From Candidatus Gastranaerophilales bacterium (lineage in GTDB: Bacteria; Cyanobacteriota; Vampirovibrionia; Gastranaerophilales; Gastranaerophilaceae), in NCBI GenBank assembly GCA_944323165.1, contig CALURK010000006.1, forward strand, positions 62,001-126,000: 64,000 nt of DNA, written 5' to 3'. The position numbers and the translations under genes were made by a program. The notes under the pieces were generated by a model. The model did no database searches. It was not told the DNA's origin and saw only the letters and a list, made by a program, of their open reading frames with translations. This document shows positions 1 to 8,124 of the stretch, piece by piece (position 1 is the stretch's first letter; each line of letters starts with the position of its first letter).

Positions 1-21
1 TTCTGCGAACCCTATCATCAT
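1..21 (-). CDS. Start of a leftward gene cut by the window edge
   Basis: Only the first seven codons (MMIGFAE) are inside the window. An AAAGGTG ribosome-binding site lies a few bases before two consecutive ATG codons, and the gene would follow the 103-1164 gene after about 80 bases in the same direction. The product cannot be identified. The call rests on the ribosome-binding site and on operon continuity. Confidence 0.35.
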
Positions 22-102
22 ATTCACCTTTAAAAGATATTTGTTTTTTATTGTATATAGTATTTTGAAAATTTATTTTATTTATTAACATATCTTATTC
101 CT

Positions 103-1164
103 TTATCTTTTTAGTATTTTTGCTAGTAAATCTTCTCCAAGATACTGATGTTTTGAAACAAATTCAACCAGGCTATCTCGCCCAAGTTTTTGATCCGTAT
201 AAAAAGTCTTTTCAGCTTTTACATTTGTAGCAAAATTACTAGTATTCATTATTTCTGAATATGGAACTTTTGATACTAATACCAATATATTATGGTACAG
301 TTTTTCCGAATTTATAAGTAAATCTTTAAAGAATTTGCTATTTATTATTGAAGAAATAGACTGTTCTACATCACCTAATAAAGTAAAAGTTCGAGTTCCC
401 GTTTCCTCATATTTTCTTGCTGCTAAAATAGATATTTTCTTTATTAGAGAAATCAATTGTTTTTCATCTTTTAAATTTACTGTATGAAGTTTTGCATAAT
501 TAGAATCGGTCTGTTTTACTAACCAAGAGAAGATTGGTTCTGGAATGTTCGTTTCATCTTCAATATAGATACTAGATGGAATCTCTGATGTATTGCCTTC
601 CATTGACTGTATGATGGGATTTATCACCTTTTGAATTAATGAATTTTTTAAACCACCAATTGCACTTTTTACAGAATTTTCATGGCTATATTTTAATTTT
701 TCAGATGTTGTTTGAAAATCAGCAGTCAATTTTTGCTGTAATTCATTATTAGATTGTCTTATTTTTTCTATTTCGTTTTTTTTATTGATTCCTAATTGTT
801 TTATAGTTTTATTATTTTCTTCCGCTTTGTTTTGCAAACGATACCCTTCGGATTCTAAATCATAAATATCGTCCTCTTTGTTATCTACTTTGCGTTTTAA
901 TTTAGCAACTTTATTTTCACTTGCATCTAACTCATTTTCTGCACTTTCTATTTCATCATCTAATGACGAGGACATCCTATTAAAATCGTATTCATCTGAC
1001 CATATACGTGAATTAACATTCGAAATTTGAGAATCAAGGCTTGAGAGTCGTTGCTCTTTACTATATTTTTCACTATCAAGATAGTGACCAAAAGTAATTT
1101 GTTTTGCTTTTATATTTCTATTATAAGAAATGCTATTTAGCTTATTTATTGCATTGATCTTCAT
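103..1164 (-). CDS. Degenerate AAA+ (pseudo-ATPase) coiled-coil protein
   Basis: A 353-residue protein, last complete gene of the leftward AAA+ cluster. Residues 1-26 carry the leader ending in ITFG. Residues 31-165 are a long, highly charged coiled coil. From about residue 195 the sequence is colinear with the three ATPases upstream: EIPSSIYI matches the strand before their Walker A loop, NYAKLHTVNL matches the strand after it, ARKYEETGTRTFTLL matches the helix and strand leading to Walker B, and ILVLVSKVP matches their sensor-1 strand. The catalytic elements are gone: no GxxGxGK loop, TLLGDVE in place of a Walker B DE pair, and SKVP in place of sensor-1 TTNxP. I infer a non-hydrolysing structural partner of the neighbouring ATPases. 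The homology is by eye, but it holds over about 100 residues. Confidence 0.7.
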   Translation of the reverse strand: MKINAINKLNSISYNRNIKAKQITFGHYLDSEKYSKEQRLSSLDSQISNVNSRIWSDEYDFNRMSSSLDDEIESAENELDASENKVAKLKRKVDNKEDDIYDLESEGYRLQNKAEENNKTIKQLGINKKNEIEKIRQSNNELQQKLTADFQTTSEKLKYSHENSVKSAIGGLKNSLIQKVINPIIQSMEGNTSEIPSSIYIEDETNIPEPIFSWLVKQTDSNYAKLHTVNLKDEKQLISLIKKISILAARKYEETGTRTFTLLGDVEQSISSIINSKFFKDLLINSEKLYHNILVLVSKVPYSEIMNTSNFATNVKAEKTFYTDQKLGRDSLVEFVSKHQYLGEDLLAKILKR

Positions 1165-1176
1165 TTTTTACCTACC

Positions 1177-2703
1177 TTACAACATTTTCACATATTTAAT
1201 TTGTTCTAAAAATTTATCTAATGCTACTTTAGAAATATCAGCTCCCATTTTTTTTATATTTTCCATTATTTCTCTTTGGCTAATCTTACAACCTTTTTTT
1301 ACAAAATCCTCAAATACAAAACTATTATTTGTATTTTCAGGTCCTACCTGACCTTCTACTAAACCTCGAATAATAGCTTTTATTTTTGCATTACTAAAAG
1401 CTGCTTCTGGTTGAACTTTAACAATTTCTTCTGCTAATTCTTCAAAATTAACACTTTCATCTGCAAAGTCCTTACCATAATATTTAAGAATTTCAATAAC
1501 ATTTTTTTTATCAGCAGGAGCTAAAGCTACTTTTACATTGAAACGCCCTGATCTTAGTAAAATATCATCAATTTTTTCCGGGAAATTAGTTGTAGCAAAA
1601 ATTGTTGCATGATATTTCTGAGAAACATCGTCCATAAAAGACTTTAATACTGAAACAATTTTAGAATCTTTTGGAGCAAAATCATTAAATTCTTCTATTC
1701 TTATGATTGTTCTTTTACCATCTTTTTCAAAATTCTCTTGTGCTTTTTGAGCTGCAGCTTTTAAGTTTTTCCAATTTGTTGCTTCATCAATATCAAGTTC
1801 GATTTTTGTGTGATGACAATCTAACTGTTCCGCAAATGCTTTTGCAAATAAAGACTTACCATTACCTTTGGGGCCATAAAATAAAATGCCATTAGGGACA
1901 TCAGCAGGTTGTCCACTTCTTTCGGCTATAATAGAGTTACCTATATGAGTTAATAACACATCTTTTTCTTTTTGATAGCCTGCAACACTGCCAAAACCTT
2001 TTTGGGAGTTTGTTTTGTGCATTTTTTCATACATTTCATACACAAATTGTGAGCGTTTTGCTCCTTCCGTTTTTTCTCTATATTTTTCTTCATATTCTTT
2101 GCGAAGCTCCTCTTTCATTTTTTCGACTTCTTCTTGCCAAGATTTATTATTTGTTTCACGTGCAGCTAATAGTTCTTTGAATAATTCGCTTTGTAATCTA
2201 TTAGATTCCGCACTCATTGCCTGAACCTCTTTCATAATATTTGCAAAATTTTCAACTTGCTGCATTATTATTTGAGTTGTTTGTTCCGTTTTTTCATACA
2301 TTTCCTTTTGCCATTGAATGTGCTGTTCTTGTGCCTGTTCTAAAGCTGCCATTCTAGCACTATTCTGTGCATTTAGTATACTTATCTGTTCAGTATAACG
2401 AGCTTGATCTGCAAGACGCTTTTTAGTTTCTTCATTTATTGTAGCTTGTCGTATCAACTCTTTATCCCGATTTAAATCTTCTGCCTCTATTTGTTTTTCA
2501 GCTTCTTGCCTTGCTTTAGACTTGCCACCAAAAATATGTTTATCAATAAAACCCATATTTTTAGTTAGGTCATTTGTTCTCTCCTTTACACGTCTTTCAT
2601 GTTCTGAAATTCCAAAAGAAATTTGAATATTTGCATGGTATTTGGGATTGGTTCCTCTATTAATTTGTTGTAATGGAAACGTACTTACTGAATTGATTCT
2701 CAT
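1177..2703 (-). CDS. AAA+ ATPase with N-terminal coiled coil, arginine finger retained
   Basis: A 508-residue protein. The leader ends in ISFG at about residue 31, followed by a coiled-coil region at about 60-230. The AAA+ core has GPKGNGKS (Walker A, 277-284), IIRIEEF (Walker B, 333-339, with E in place of the usual D), ATTNFP (sensor 1, N373), and LLRSGRFN (384-387), which looks like a canonical arginine finger. The C-terminal small domain has an AAFSNAKI motif where classical AAA proteins have SGAD. Genes on both sides encode paralogues with gaps of 12 and 17 bases, so this is one operon. ATP-driven remodelling is a safe family-level statement; the substrate is unknown. It differs from its paralogues in keeping the arginine finger while having an altered Walker B. 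Confidence 0.85.
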   Translation of the reverse strand: MRINSVSTFPLQQINRGTNPKYHANIQISFGISEHERRVKERTNDLTKNMGFIDKHIFGGKSKARQEAEKQIEAEDLNRDKELIRQATINEETKKRLADQARYTEQISILNAQNSARMAALEQAQEQHIQWQKEMYEKTEQTTQIIMQQVENFANIMKEVQAMSAESNRLQSELFKELLAARETNNKSWQEEVEKMKEELRKEYEEKYREKTEGAKRSQFVYEMYEKMHKTNSQKGFGSVAGYQKEKDVLLTHIGNSIIAERSGQPADVPNGILFYGPKGNGKSLFAKAFAEQLDCHHTKIELDIDEATNWKNLKAAAQKAQENFEKDGKRTIIRIEEFNDFAPKDSKIVSVLKSFMDDVSQKYHATIFATTNFPEKIDDILLRSGRFNVKVALAPADKKNVIEILKYYGKDFADESVNFEELAEEIVKVQPEAAFSNAKIKAIIRGLVEGQVGPENTNNSFVFEDFVKKGCKISQREIMENIKKMGADISKVALDKFLEQIKYVKML

Positions 2704-2720
2704 TATTATATCCTTTCATT

Positions 2721-4277
2721 TTAAAATACATTTTTATATTGTTCTAAAACTTCTTTTGAAATATCCGGTTTAAGATTATCTTTAATAGTTGCTATTATTT
2801 CTTCTTCAGAAAGTTTTTCTAAATTAGAAGTAACATTATATTTTAATTTATTTTCCATAAATTTTGCATAATGTTGCTCAACTATTTTTTCTGCAATATC
2901 ATAAATACTAGCATTGCTGTATGCAGCTCCATTTGCTTGCTTAATAGCCTGTTCTGCGAGTTTGTGATAATCCATATTAGAAACAGAAAAATCTTTTAAA
3001 ACATATTTCAAAATGCTTGCTATATCATCTTTAGTTGCAGTTGGCATATATATTTTTTCAGACTTACTAGCATTAGCAATTTTTGTGTTTATCTGTCTGG
3101 GATTATTGGTTGTTGCAATCAATGTTGCATGAAAATCTTTACTTAAATTGTTTACAATTTCTGCATACTCATCACTGTAACTTATTCCATCTATTTCATC
3201 AAGGTGAATTATACTATTTTTTCCAGTCTTTTCATAGATTTCTTTTGATTTTTGTGCTGCATTTTTTAGATTCAGTAAATCCTCTTGTTTACTCATTGTT
3301 AACTCTAAGTGCATATAATTTACATTACCTTCATTTGCAACAGCTTTTGCAAAAAGAGTTTTTCCAGTTCCTTTAGGACCATACATTAATATAATATTAG
3401 GTACTTCCCCATTGTTTTTTAATGGAGATAACAATTTATTATTAAAAAAATCTTTTTGAGTTTGATACCCTAAAATGCGTGCAAATCCTTTTTTAGAAGC
3501 TAATTCTTTAAGTTTGGACTTTACGGCTGTAAACTCAATAGTTTCTTTTAAGTTGACAGTTTGCTTTTCTAAATCATTCCACTTTCCTGCCCATTCTACT
3601 TGATATGCAATTTCCTTTTTTAACATATCTAAGCTCTGTTTCTTTTGTTCCATATTATTGTTGTTATGAATAAGGGTATTAATAGTCATATTTATTGTCT
3701 TTGTCCATGATTTTTTAGAATCTGCATTCATATAGCTTTGATCAATTGACTTTAATAACTCTTGTTTTATATTTTCAAAATATTCTTTATTCTTTTCACT
3801 CATTTTTACCTGTGATGAAGTTCTATTAATATTAGTTCTACCATTATTACTGCTTGTTGAAGTCTTTTTACTTGATACGTCGCTAGCCCAAGCTGGTGTT
3901 ACAGATGATGTTGTTTGCTTACCAGATATATTATTACTCATTTCTTTTAATTGTTTATCTAATAATTCTTGTTCTGCCTTTAATTTGTCTAATTTTTTTT
4001 GTGCTTCAGTTTTTACTTTATCAGCTAATTCTTTTTCGTTTTGTGCTATTTGCTTAGCTATTCTTGCTTTACGATTGCGGAAATAGGCAATACCTGCTCC
4101 AGCAGTAGTAGCTAAACCTAAGAACCATTCAATTATATGATTTCCATCACTTGAATTTCCAGATTCAGAGATGAATTCGTCATGAATATCAGATTTAAAA
4201 GTTGGTTTAATCTTACGGAATTTTGTATCAAATTCTACATTTGTATAATTTTGAGTTTGACATCTTTCAATCTTCAT
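2721..4277 (-). CDS. AAA+ ATPase with N-terminal TM segment, arginine finger lost
   Basis: A 518-residue protein. The leader contains IKPTFK at residues 23-28. A probable single membrane segment lies at 49-66 (WFLGLATTAGAGIAYF), followed by a charged coiled coil at 67-115, a Ser/Thr/Asn-rich linker and a second helical region. The AAA+ core has GPKGTGKT (300-307), IIHLDEID (Walker B, D360/E361) and ATTNNP (sensor 1, N391). The arginine-finger segment seen in the adjacent paralogue is replaced by TKIANASKSEKIYM, which has no arginine. The small domain has AAYSNASI. It is probably membrane-anchored with the ATPase in the cytoplasm. The function is unknown; see the finding on complementary losses. 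Confidence 0.85.
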   Translation of the reverse strand: MKIERCQTQNYTNVEFDTKFRKIKPTFKSDIHDEFISESGNSSDGNHIIEWFLGLATTAGAGIAYFRNRKARIAKQIAQNEKELADKVKTEAQKKLDKLKAEQELLDKQLKEMSNNISGKQTTSSVTPAWASDVSSKKTSTSSNNGRTNINRTSSQVKMSEKNKEYFENIKQELLKSIDQSYMNADSKKSWTKTINMTINTLIHNNNNMEQKKQSLDMLKKEIAYQVEWAGKWNDLEKQTVNLKETIEFTAVKSKLKELASKKGFARILGYQTQKDFFNNKLLSPLKNNGEVPNIILMYGPKGTGKTLFAKAVANEGNVNYMHLELTMSKQEDLLNLKNAAQKSKEIYEKTGKNSIIHLDEIDGISYSDEYAEIVNNLSKDFHATLIATTNNPRQINTKIANASKSEKIYMPTATKDDIASILKYVLKDFSVSNMDYHKLAEQAIKQANGAAYSNASIYDIAEKIVEQHYAKFMENKLKYNVTSNLEKLSEEEIIATIKDNLKPDISKEVLEQYKNVF

Positions 4278-4299
4278 AAAAATTCCTTTCCTTATATAC

Positions 4300-6051
4300 T
4301 TATATGTATTTGATTGATAAATTTTCTATATCGGGTTCTAATATTTGAATTATATTTTCAAAGTATTCTTGATTGAGATTATTGTTGTTATTACTTAAAC
4401 TTTCTTTTAAGCCATAAATTATACTTTCTGCGAGCTTAGCATTACTGAAGTATTTATTCTTAGCTTTCTTTTGTATCAAACTAGCAAGGGATTGATAATT
4501 TATTTTTTCATCTGCAAAATCTTTCATATAATACATTAAAACCTCCTGAATATTTTTTTTGTCAGGAGGACCTATGTAAAATTTTTCGGAATTCGTATTA
4601 TATAGAATAGTATTAATATTATTAGGATGATTAGTGGTTGCAACTAATGTGCAATGGTTATTACCTAATGAATTTATTAGATTTTGTATTTCTTTTGGTT
4701 TAAAAGTCTGATCTGACAAAAAACCATCAAGTTCATCAATATGAATTATGGTATGTGTTCCAGTTCTTTCATATAATTCACGAGCCTCTTGAGTAGCTTT
4801 TTGTAAATTATTAAAATCTTGATCAGAATCTAATGTTAGCTCAATCTTAACAATATTACATTTAGCTTCTTCTGCTAATGCATGAGAAAATAGAGTTTTC
4901 CCACAACCTTTAGGACCATAAAACAATATCATCTCTGGAATTGAATTGTTATTTGCAAATGAATTTATAAACTTGTTTTTTAAAGCTTGCTTTATTTCTT
5001 TATATCCGGCAATTCTATTAAACCCTTCTTGATTAGATTTTTTATACAGTACTTCATTAAATTTAAGAATTTTATTTGTAAAGTCAATGGTTTCATTTAT
5101 ACTATTGCATTCTTCTTCATAATAATTTTCAGATAAATTAGATATTTCTTGCATTATATTATATTCTTTACTGTTTTTTGTAACAGAATTAGCAAATTCT
5201 CTTATTTCATGCATACAAGAATTATAGTTATCTAATATACTTTGTTGCAAAAATTTTAAAGATTCTATCTTGCTAATTAAATCATTATTGCAATTTCTAT
5301 AATTTTGCATTTCTTGTTTGTTTATCTGTTGGTTAGAGTTTTCTCTTGCAAGCAGACTATCTAATTTATCTTGTGAAACTTTGAGTATCTGTATTTTAGC
5401 TTCACCCCAAGCTTCAATTTCACTTTTATTTCTTTCACTATTTTGCAATATTATATTTTTATGCTTATTGAGCCATTCTTCTCTTTGTTCGTGATATTTT
5501 GCATATTGTGCCTCTACGGGATCGTTTTTTAAGTCCTGCAAGAATTGCTTTGGATTAATAAGAAACTTTTCAACAGCCTTCCGCCCATTACCCCAATGTC
5601 TTATTGCGTAGAAATACCCCTTGACAAATCCCGAATCTGGAGTTTCTGCCCCACGCATTTTAACAATTAAACCTCGTATAGCTCCAAGTCCACCATAAAT
5701 CAATCTTGCTTTGTATATAGCAACGTCAACAGCATTAACAGCTGTTTTTTTTATAGCTGCAGAAAAGCTCCCTTTTGAGAACTCTCTGATAGGATCAATA
5801 AGTCGTAGTAACATAGAACCACTCAAAATGCTATGCTCTGCATGATTTGTCACTTGTGTTAGGATATCACCGGCCTGCTCTAATTGTGTAACATCATTTA
5901 GAGAAGATGTCATTCCTAAAAAAATATCTTTATTCAAAGATGATTCCAATAGAGAGCTTGTTTTACTGATAGTACTATTTGTACCATCTATGTTCAATTT
6001 AGGTATTCTACCTAATTCTTCAGCCAGTTGATTAAGTTTCTGAATCTTCAT
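4300..6051 (-). CDS. AAA+ ATPase, first gene of the cluster, arginine finger lost
   Basis: A 583-residue protein. It lacks the F-G leader box; instead it has a 180-residue region with amphipathic or hydrophobic stretches (about 100-130, AVNAVDVAIYKARLIYGGLGAIRGLIV), followed by a coiled coil (about 185-335). The AAA+ core has GPKGCGKT (379-386), IIHIDELDG (D439/E440) and ATTNHP (N474). The position of the arginine finger is NTILYNTNSEKFYIG, with no arginine. The small domain has YFSNAKL. It is preceded by a good leftward promoter and no other gene, so it heads the operon. The family role is ATP-dependent remodelling; the specific target is unknown. Confidence 0.85.
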   Translation of the reverse strand: MKIQKLNQLAEELGRIPKLNIDGTNSTISKTSSLLESSLNKDIFLGMTSSLNDVTQLEQAGDILTQVTNHAEHSILSGSMLLRLIDPIREFSKGSFSAAIKKTAVNAVDVAIYKARLIYGGLGAIRGLIVKMRGAETPDSGFVKGYFYAIRHWGNGRKAVEKFLINPKQFLQDLKNDPVEAQYAKYHEQREEWLNKHKNIILQNSERNKSEIEAWGEAKIQILKVSQDKLDSLLARENSNQQINKQEMQNYRNCNNDLISKIESLKFLQQSILDNYNSCMHEIREFANSVTKNSKEYNIMQEISNLSENYYEEECNSINETIDFTNKILKFNEVLYKKSNQEGFNRIAGYKEIKQALKNKFINSFANNNSIPEMILFYGPKGCGKTLFSHALAEEAKCNIVKIELTLDSDQDFNNLQKATQEARELYERTGTHTIIHIDELDGFLSDQTFKPKEIQNLINSLGNNHCTLVATTNHPNNINTILYNTNSEKFYIGPPDKKNIQEVLMYYMKDFADEKINYQSLASLIQKKAKNKYFSNAKLAESIIYGLKESLSNNNNNLNQEYFENIIQILEPDIENLSIKYI

Positions 6052-6123
6052 ATATAACCTTAGAATAGTGATAGTGTACTTATATTTAGATTACTAATGT
6101 ATATCCCTAAAAGATTTTCCTTA

Positions 6124-6152
6124 ATCCTAGCATAGATAAATTTAAATGTAAA
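6124..6152 (-). promoter_or_regulatory. Promoter of the AAA+ operon
   Basis: Read leftward, TTTACA is followed after 17 bases by TAGGAT, with TGC directly before the -10 box (extended -10). The predicted start lies about 65 bases before the first AAA+ gene. The -10 box CTAGGAT also occurs in the promoter of the next leftward gene. Confidence 0.6.
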
Positions 6153-6188
6153 CAATAAATTTTACAAATATTTATAAAATACATTATT

Positions 6189-6956
6189 TTAAACGGCTAA
6201 AACTTTTTTGATAATATTAATAAATTCTTTAGGATACTGCTTAAACTTTTCAAGGGGATTTTCAGAAGGTGAGCAATTATTTGTTGCAATAGAATCACAA
6301 ATGGATTTAGTAAATGTATCTGCAAAAACTTCATGATATTGATTTAAAGGATCAGTTGCAGCTTTGCCCAAAATATTCCCAATTACCTCATTTTCAGCTT
6401 TAGAAAAATGTTTATATTGTAAATCCTGCAATACAGGAAACGCACCTTTTCCATATTTTTCATAAATTCTATTTAAGTAAATGGCGTGCATCATTTCATG
6501 AATTATATCTGATAAGAAATGATTAGAAGGTTTCATCCCCATATCATATCCTCTTTCTGCTTGAAAATTAAGTTCCTCCAAACTTTTTATATTTGAATAA
6601 AAAATAGATGCTGGTTTAAAACTTTGTTTGTGGGAAAGAACCTTTGTCTCTGCTGGGATACAAAAATGATATAATTCTTTGTCTGGAATTAATAAATTAT
6701 TTTTTTTATAAACATTTATGCTTGGACACCAAAAAGGGAAAAAACCAAATACTTCTCTTAATTTATTAAAAATAGATATGGCTATAGTTGTAGATAAAGC
6801 GATTGGCTTATTATCCAAGAAATCAGACTTTATATTGTAATCTTTTAAATATGAAATAGCATTATTACAATTAAATGTATACTGTATCCTGGATAGTTTA
6901 CAGTTTAATCCTGCTGAAAAAGAGAGTTTAGTAGGTTGATTCTGAGTCGGTAACAT
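6189..6956 (-). CDS. HExxH zinc metallopeptidase-like protein
   Basis: A 255-residue protein. The short leader has the box LSFS at residues 11-14. HEMMH at 153-157 is a zincin zinc-binding motif inside a predicted helix (DIIHEMMHAIYLNRIY). YHEVFADTF at about 207-215 offers a downstream glutamate (E209) or aspartate as third ligand, as in gluzincin- or aspzincin-like folds. No signal peptide is evident. It has its own promoter and stands upstream of the AAA+ operon in the same direction, with a 137-base gap. Peptidase activity is inferred from the motif only. It could also be a degenerate ImmA/IrrE-like or anthrax-toxin-fold protein; I cannot place it in a named family. Confidence 0.6.
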   Translation of the reverse strand: MLPTQNQPTKLSFSAGLNCKLSRIQYTFNCNNAISYLKDYNIKSDFLDNKPIALSTTIAISIFNKLREVFGFFPFWCPSINVYKKNNLLIPDKELYHFCIPAETKVLSHKQSFKPASIFYSNIKSLEELNFQAERGYDMGMKPSNHFLSDIIHEMMHAIYLNRIYEKYGKGAFPVLQDLQYKHFSKAENEVIGNILGKAATDPLNQYHEVFADTFTKSICDSIATNNCSPSENPLEKFKQYPKEFINIIKKVLAV

Positions 6957-6983
6957 ATTTTCTCGCTTATTTTAATTATAAAA

Positions 6984-7012
6984 ATCCTAGTCTAATATGA
7001 ATATTTATACAA
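6984..7012 (-). promoter_or_regulatory. Promoter of the metallopeptidase-like gene
   Basis: Leftward TTGTAT, 17 bases, then TAGGAT. It shares the CTAGGAT -10 element with the AAA+ operon promoter. Confidence 0.5.
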
Positions 7013-7051
7013 GTATATGTAAACATATATTAAGGTGATATACACACAATA

Positions 7052-7081
7052 TTTACAATACTATAAATTTTATTCTATAAT
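7052..7081 (+). promoter_or_regulatory. Promoter of the small gene at 7104
   Basis: TTTACA, 18 bases, TATAAT, followed at the right distance by AGGAGGG and the ATG. It is divergent from the metallopeptidase promoter. Confidence 0.65.
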
Positions 7082-7103
7082 AGGTTTTAGATAGGAGGGA
7101 AAA

Positions 7104-7535
7104 ATGATTCCAAAAATCAATAATGCAACACCGCTATTGACAAAAATTACTCAGAAACCTAAAGTAACTGCTGCTGTGACGACAGGAACTTTAGCAGTAT
7201 TATCAACCAGACAAGCATGGCCTTATTGTCAAGGTTTAGGAACACCGAAACCAATAGACAATCCTGAAGATTATGAATTAAGATGGGTGAACGGTATACA
7301 AACTTATGTTCGTAAAGATATTCCCATAGATAGGTGTCCTCAGGTAAATGTAGAGGATGCTCAATCTCCAATTGAATTGACGGATGCAATAGAAGAATCT
7401 CACAAAATACATAATTTAGGGGATGCCATTGACCATGCTGCGCATGGTCTTAATAATGGTATTCAGCATTTTGGCGATAAGATAGGGGATGCTTGGGATA
7501 ATGTAAAAGACTTTTTTGAAGGATTAGGACATTAG
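7104..7535 (+). CDS. Small orphan protein at the prophage left edge
   Basis: A 143-residue protein with a strong ribosome-binding site (ATAGGAGGG). Residues 18-35 (KPKVTAAVTTGTLAVLST) form a weak hydrophobic segment. The rest is polar and acidic, ending in an amphipathic helix (about 115-141, Gly/Asp/Phe-rich). I recognise no family. It converges on the endolysin gene and shares a bidirectional terminator with it. It is the last gene before clearly phage genes, so it is either the final chromosomal gene or a prophage cargo gene with its own promoter, which is typical of lysogenic-conversion genes. Confidence 0.6.
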   Translation: MIPKINNATPLLTKITQKPKVTAAVTTGTLAVLSTRQAWPYCQGLGTPKPIDNPEDYELRWVNGIQTYVRKDIPIDRCPQVNVEDAQSPIELTDAIEESHKIHNLGDAIDHAAHGLNNGIQHFGDKIGDAWDNVKDFFEGLGH

Positions 7536-7550
7536 TGTAAATATTTATAA

Positions 7551-7588
7551 TAAAAATAACAGGTTATTTATCTAACCTGTTATTTTTA
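7551..7588. terminator. Bidirectional terminator between the small gene and the endolysin
   Basis: Perfect 16-base inverted repeat (TAAAAATAACAGGTTA and its complement) around a 6-base loop. The A/T ends give a U-run in both directions. The right-hand gene's stop codon lies inside the left arm. Confidence 0.85.
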
Positions 7589-8061
7589 TACCACCGGACT
7601 TTATTTCTGATAAAATACCCGACATCAGAGTATTTAACTTCCGGATATGGCGGGAGGAAGCCTATATCCGGTTTTCCGGCAGAGCTTGTTTCTGGGTGTT
7701 TAAGTCCAAATTCATAATGAGTAAGAACAGTGTCTGGGGTAATAGCAATATTATACTGTCTGCAAAGCTCTGCAACTTTTTTCATGCAAGCTTCAAACTG
7801 GATATTTGTCATAGGGTATTGCCCCATATTTTTAGGTTTTTTATATCCAAACATACAAGCCATCGCAATACCAATTGAACCGGTATTGCCACCGCCTGTG
7901 TGTTTTGCATATTTGCCATCATAACAATTAAGATTATCTTCCGGAGTATAATTACCTTTATGTACTGTTCCCAGCCCATCAACAATAAAATGATAATCCT
8001 CTTTTTCTTTTTCATTAGGAACATACGTTCCGCCAGTCCAGTGAATAATTATTCTTTTCAT
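7564..8061 (-). CDS. Phage endolysin, N-acetylmuramoyl-L-alanine amidase (Amidase_2)
   Basis: A 165-residue protein starting at MKRIIIHW, chosen because AGAAAGGA lies just before that ATG; an upstream in-frame start lacks a site. It has the type-2 amidase/PGRP layout: zinc ligands H7 (IIIHWTGG), H115 (VLTHYEFG) and D132 (GKPDIGF), and the NTGSIGIAMACMFG core strand. It would cut the amide bond between muramic acid and the stem peptide at lysis. There is no signal peptide, so it needs a holin or similar route; the TM protein two genes upstream (9420-9653) is the only candidate. It is the last gene of the late operon. Confidence 0.9.
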   Translation of the reverse strand: MKRIIIHWTGGTYVPNEKEKEDYHFIVDGLGTVHKGNYTPEDNLNCYDGKYAKHTGGGNTGSIGIAMACMFGYKKPKNMGQYPMTNIQFEACMKKVAELCRQYNIAITPDTVLTHYEFGLKHPETSSAGKPDIGFLPPYPEVKYSDVGYFIRNKVRWYKNNRLDK

Positions 8062-8124
8062 AATAAGTCCTTTCTTTTCAAAAATAATGGTCGCAATTTG
8101 CAACCACACAAACAGCATTTATCT

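Noticed and set aside
388-401. GTTCGAGTTCCCG similar to a tRNA T-loop, as a left attachment site
   Set aside because: Only about eight bases match the tRNA-Lys T-loop, and it lies inside the open pseudo-ATPase gene, so it is probably chance.
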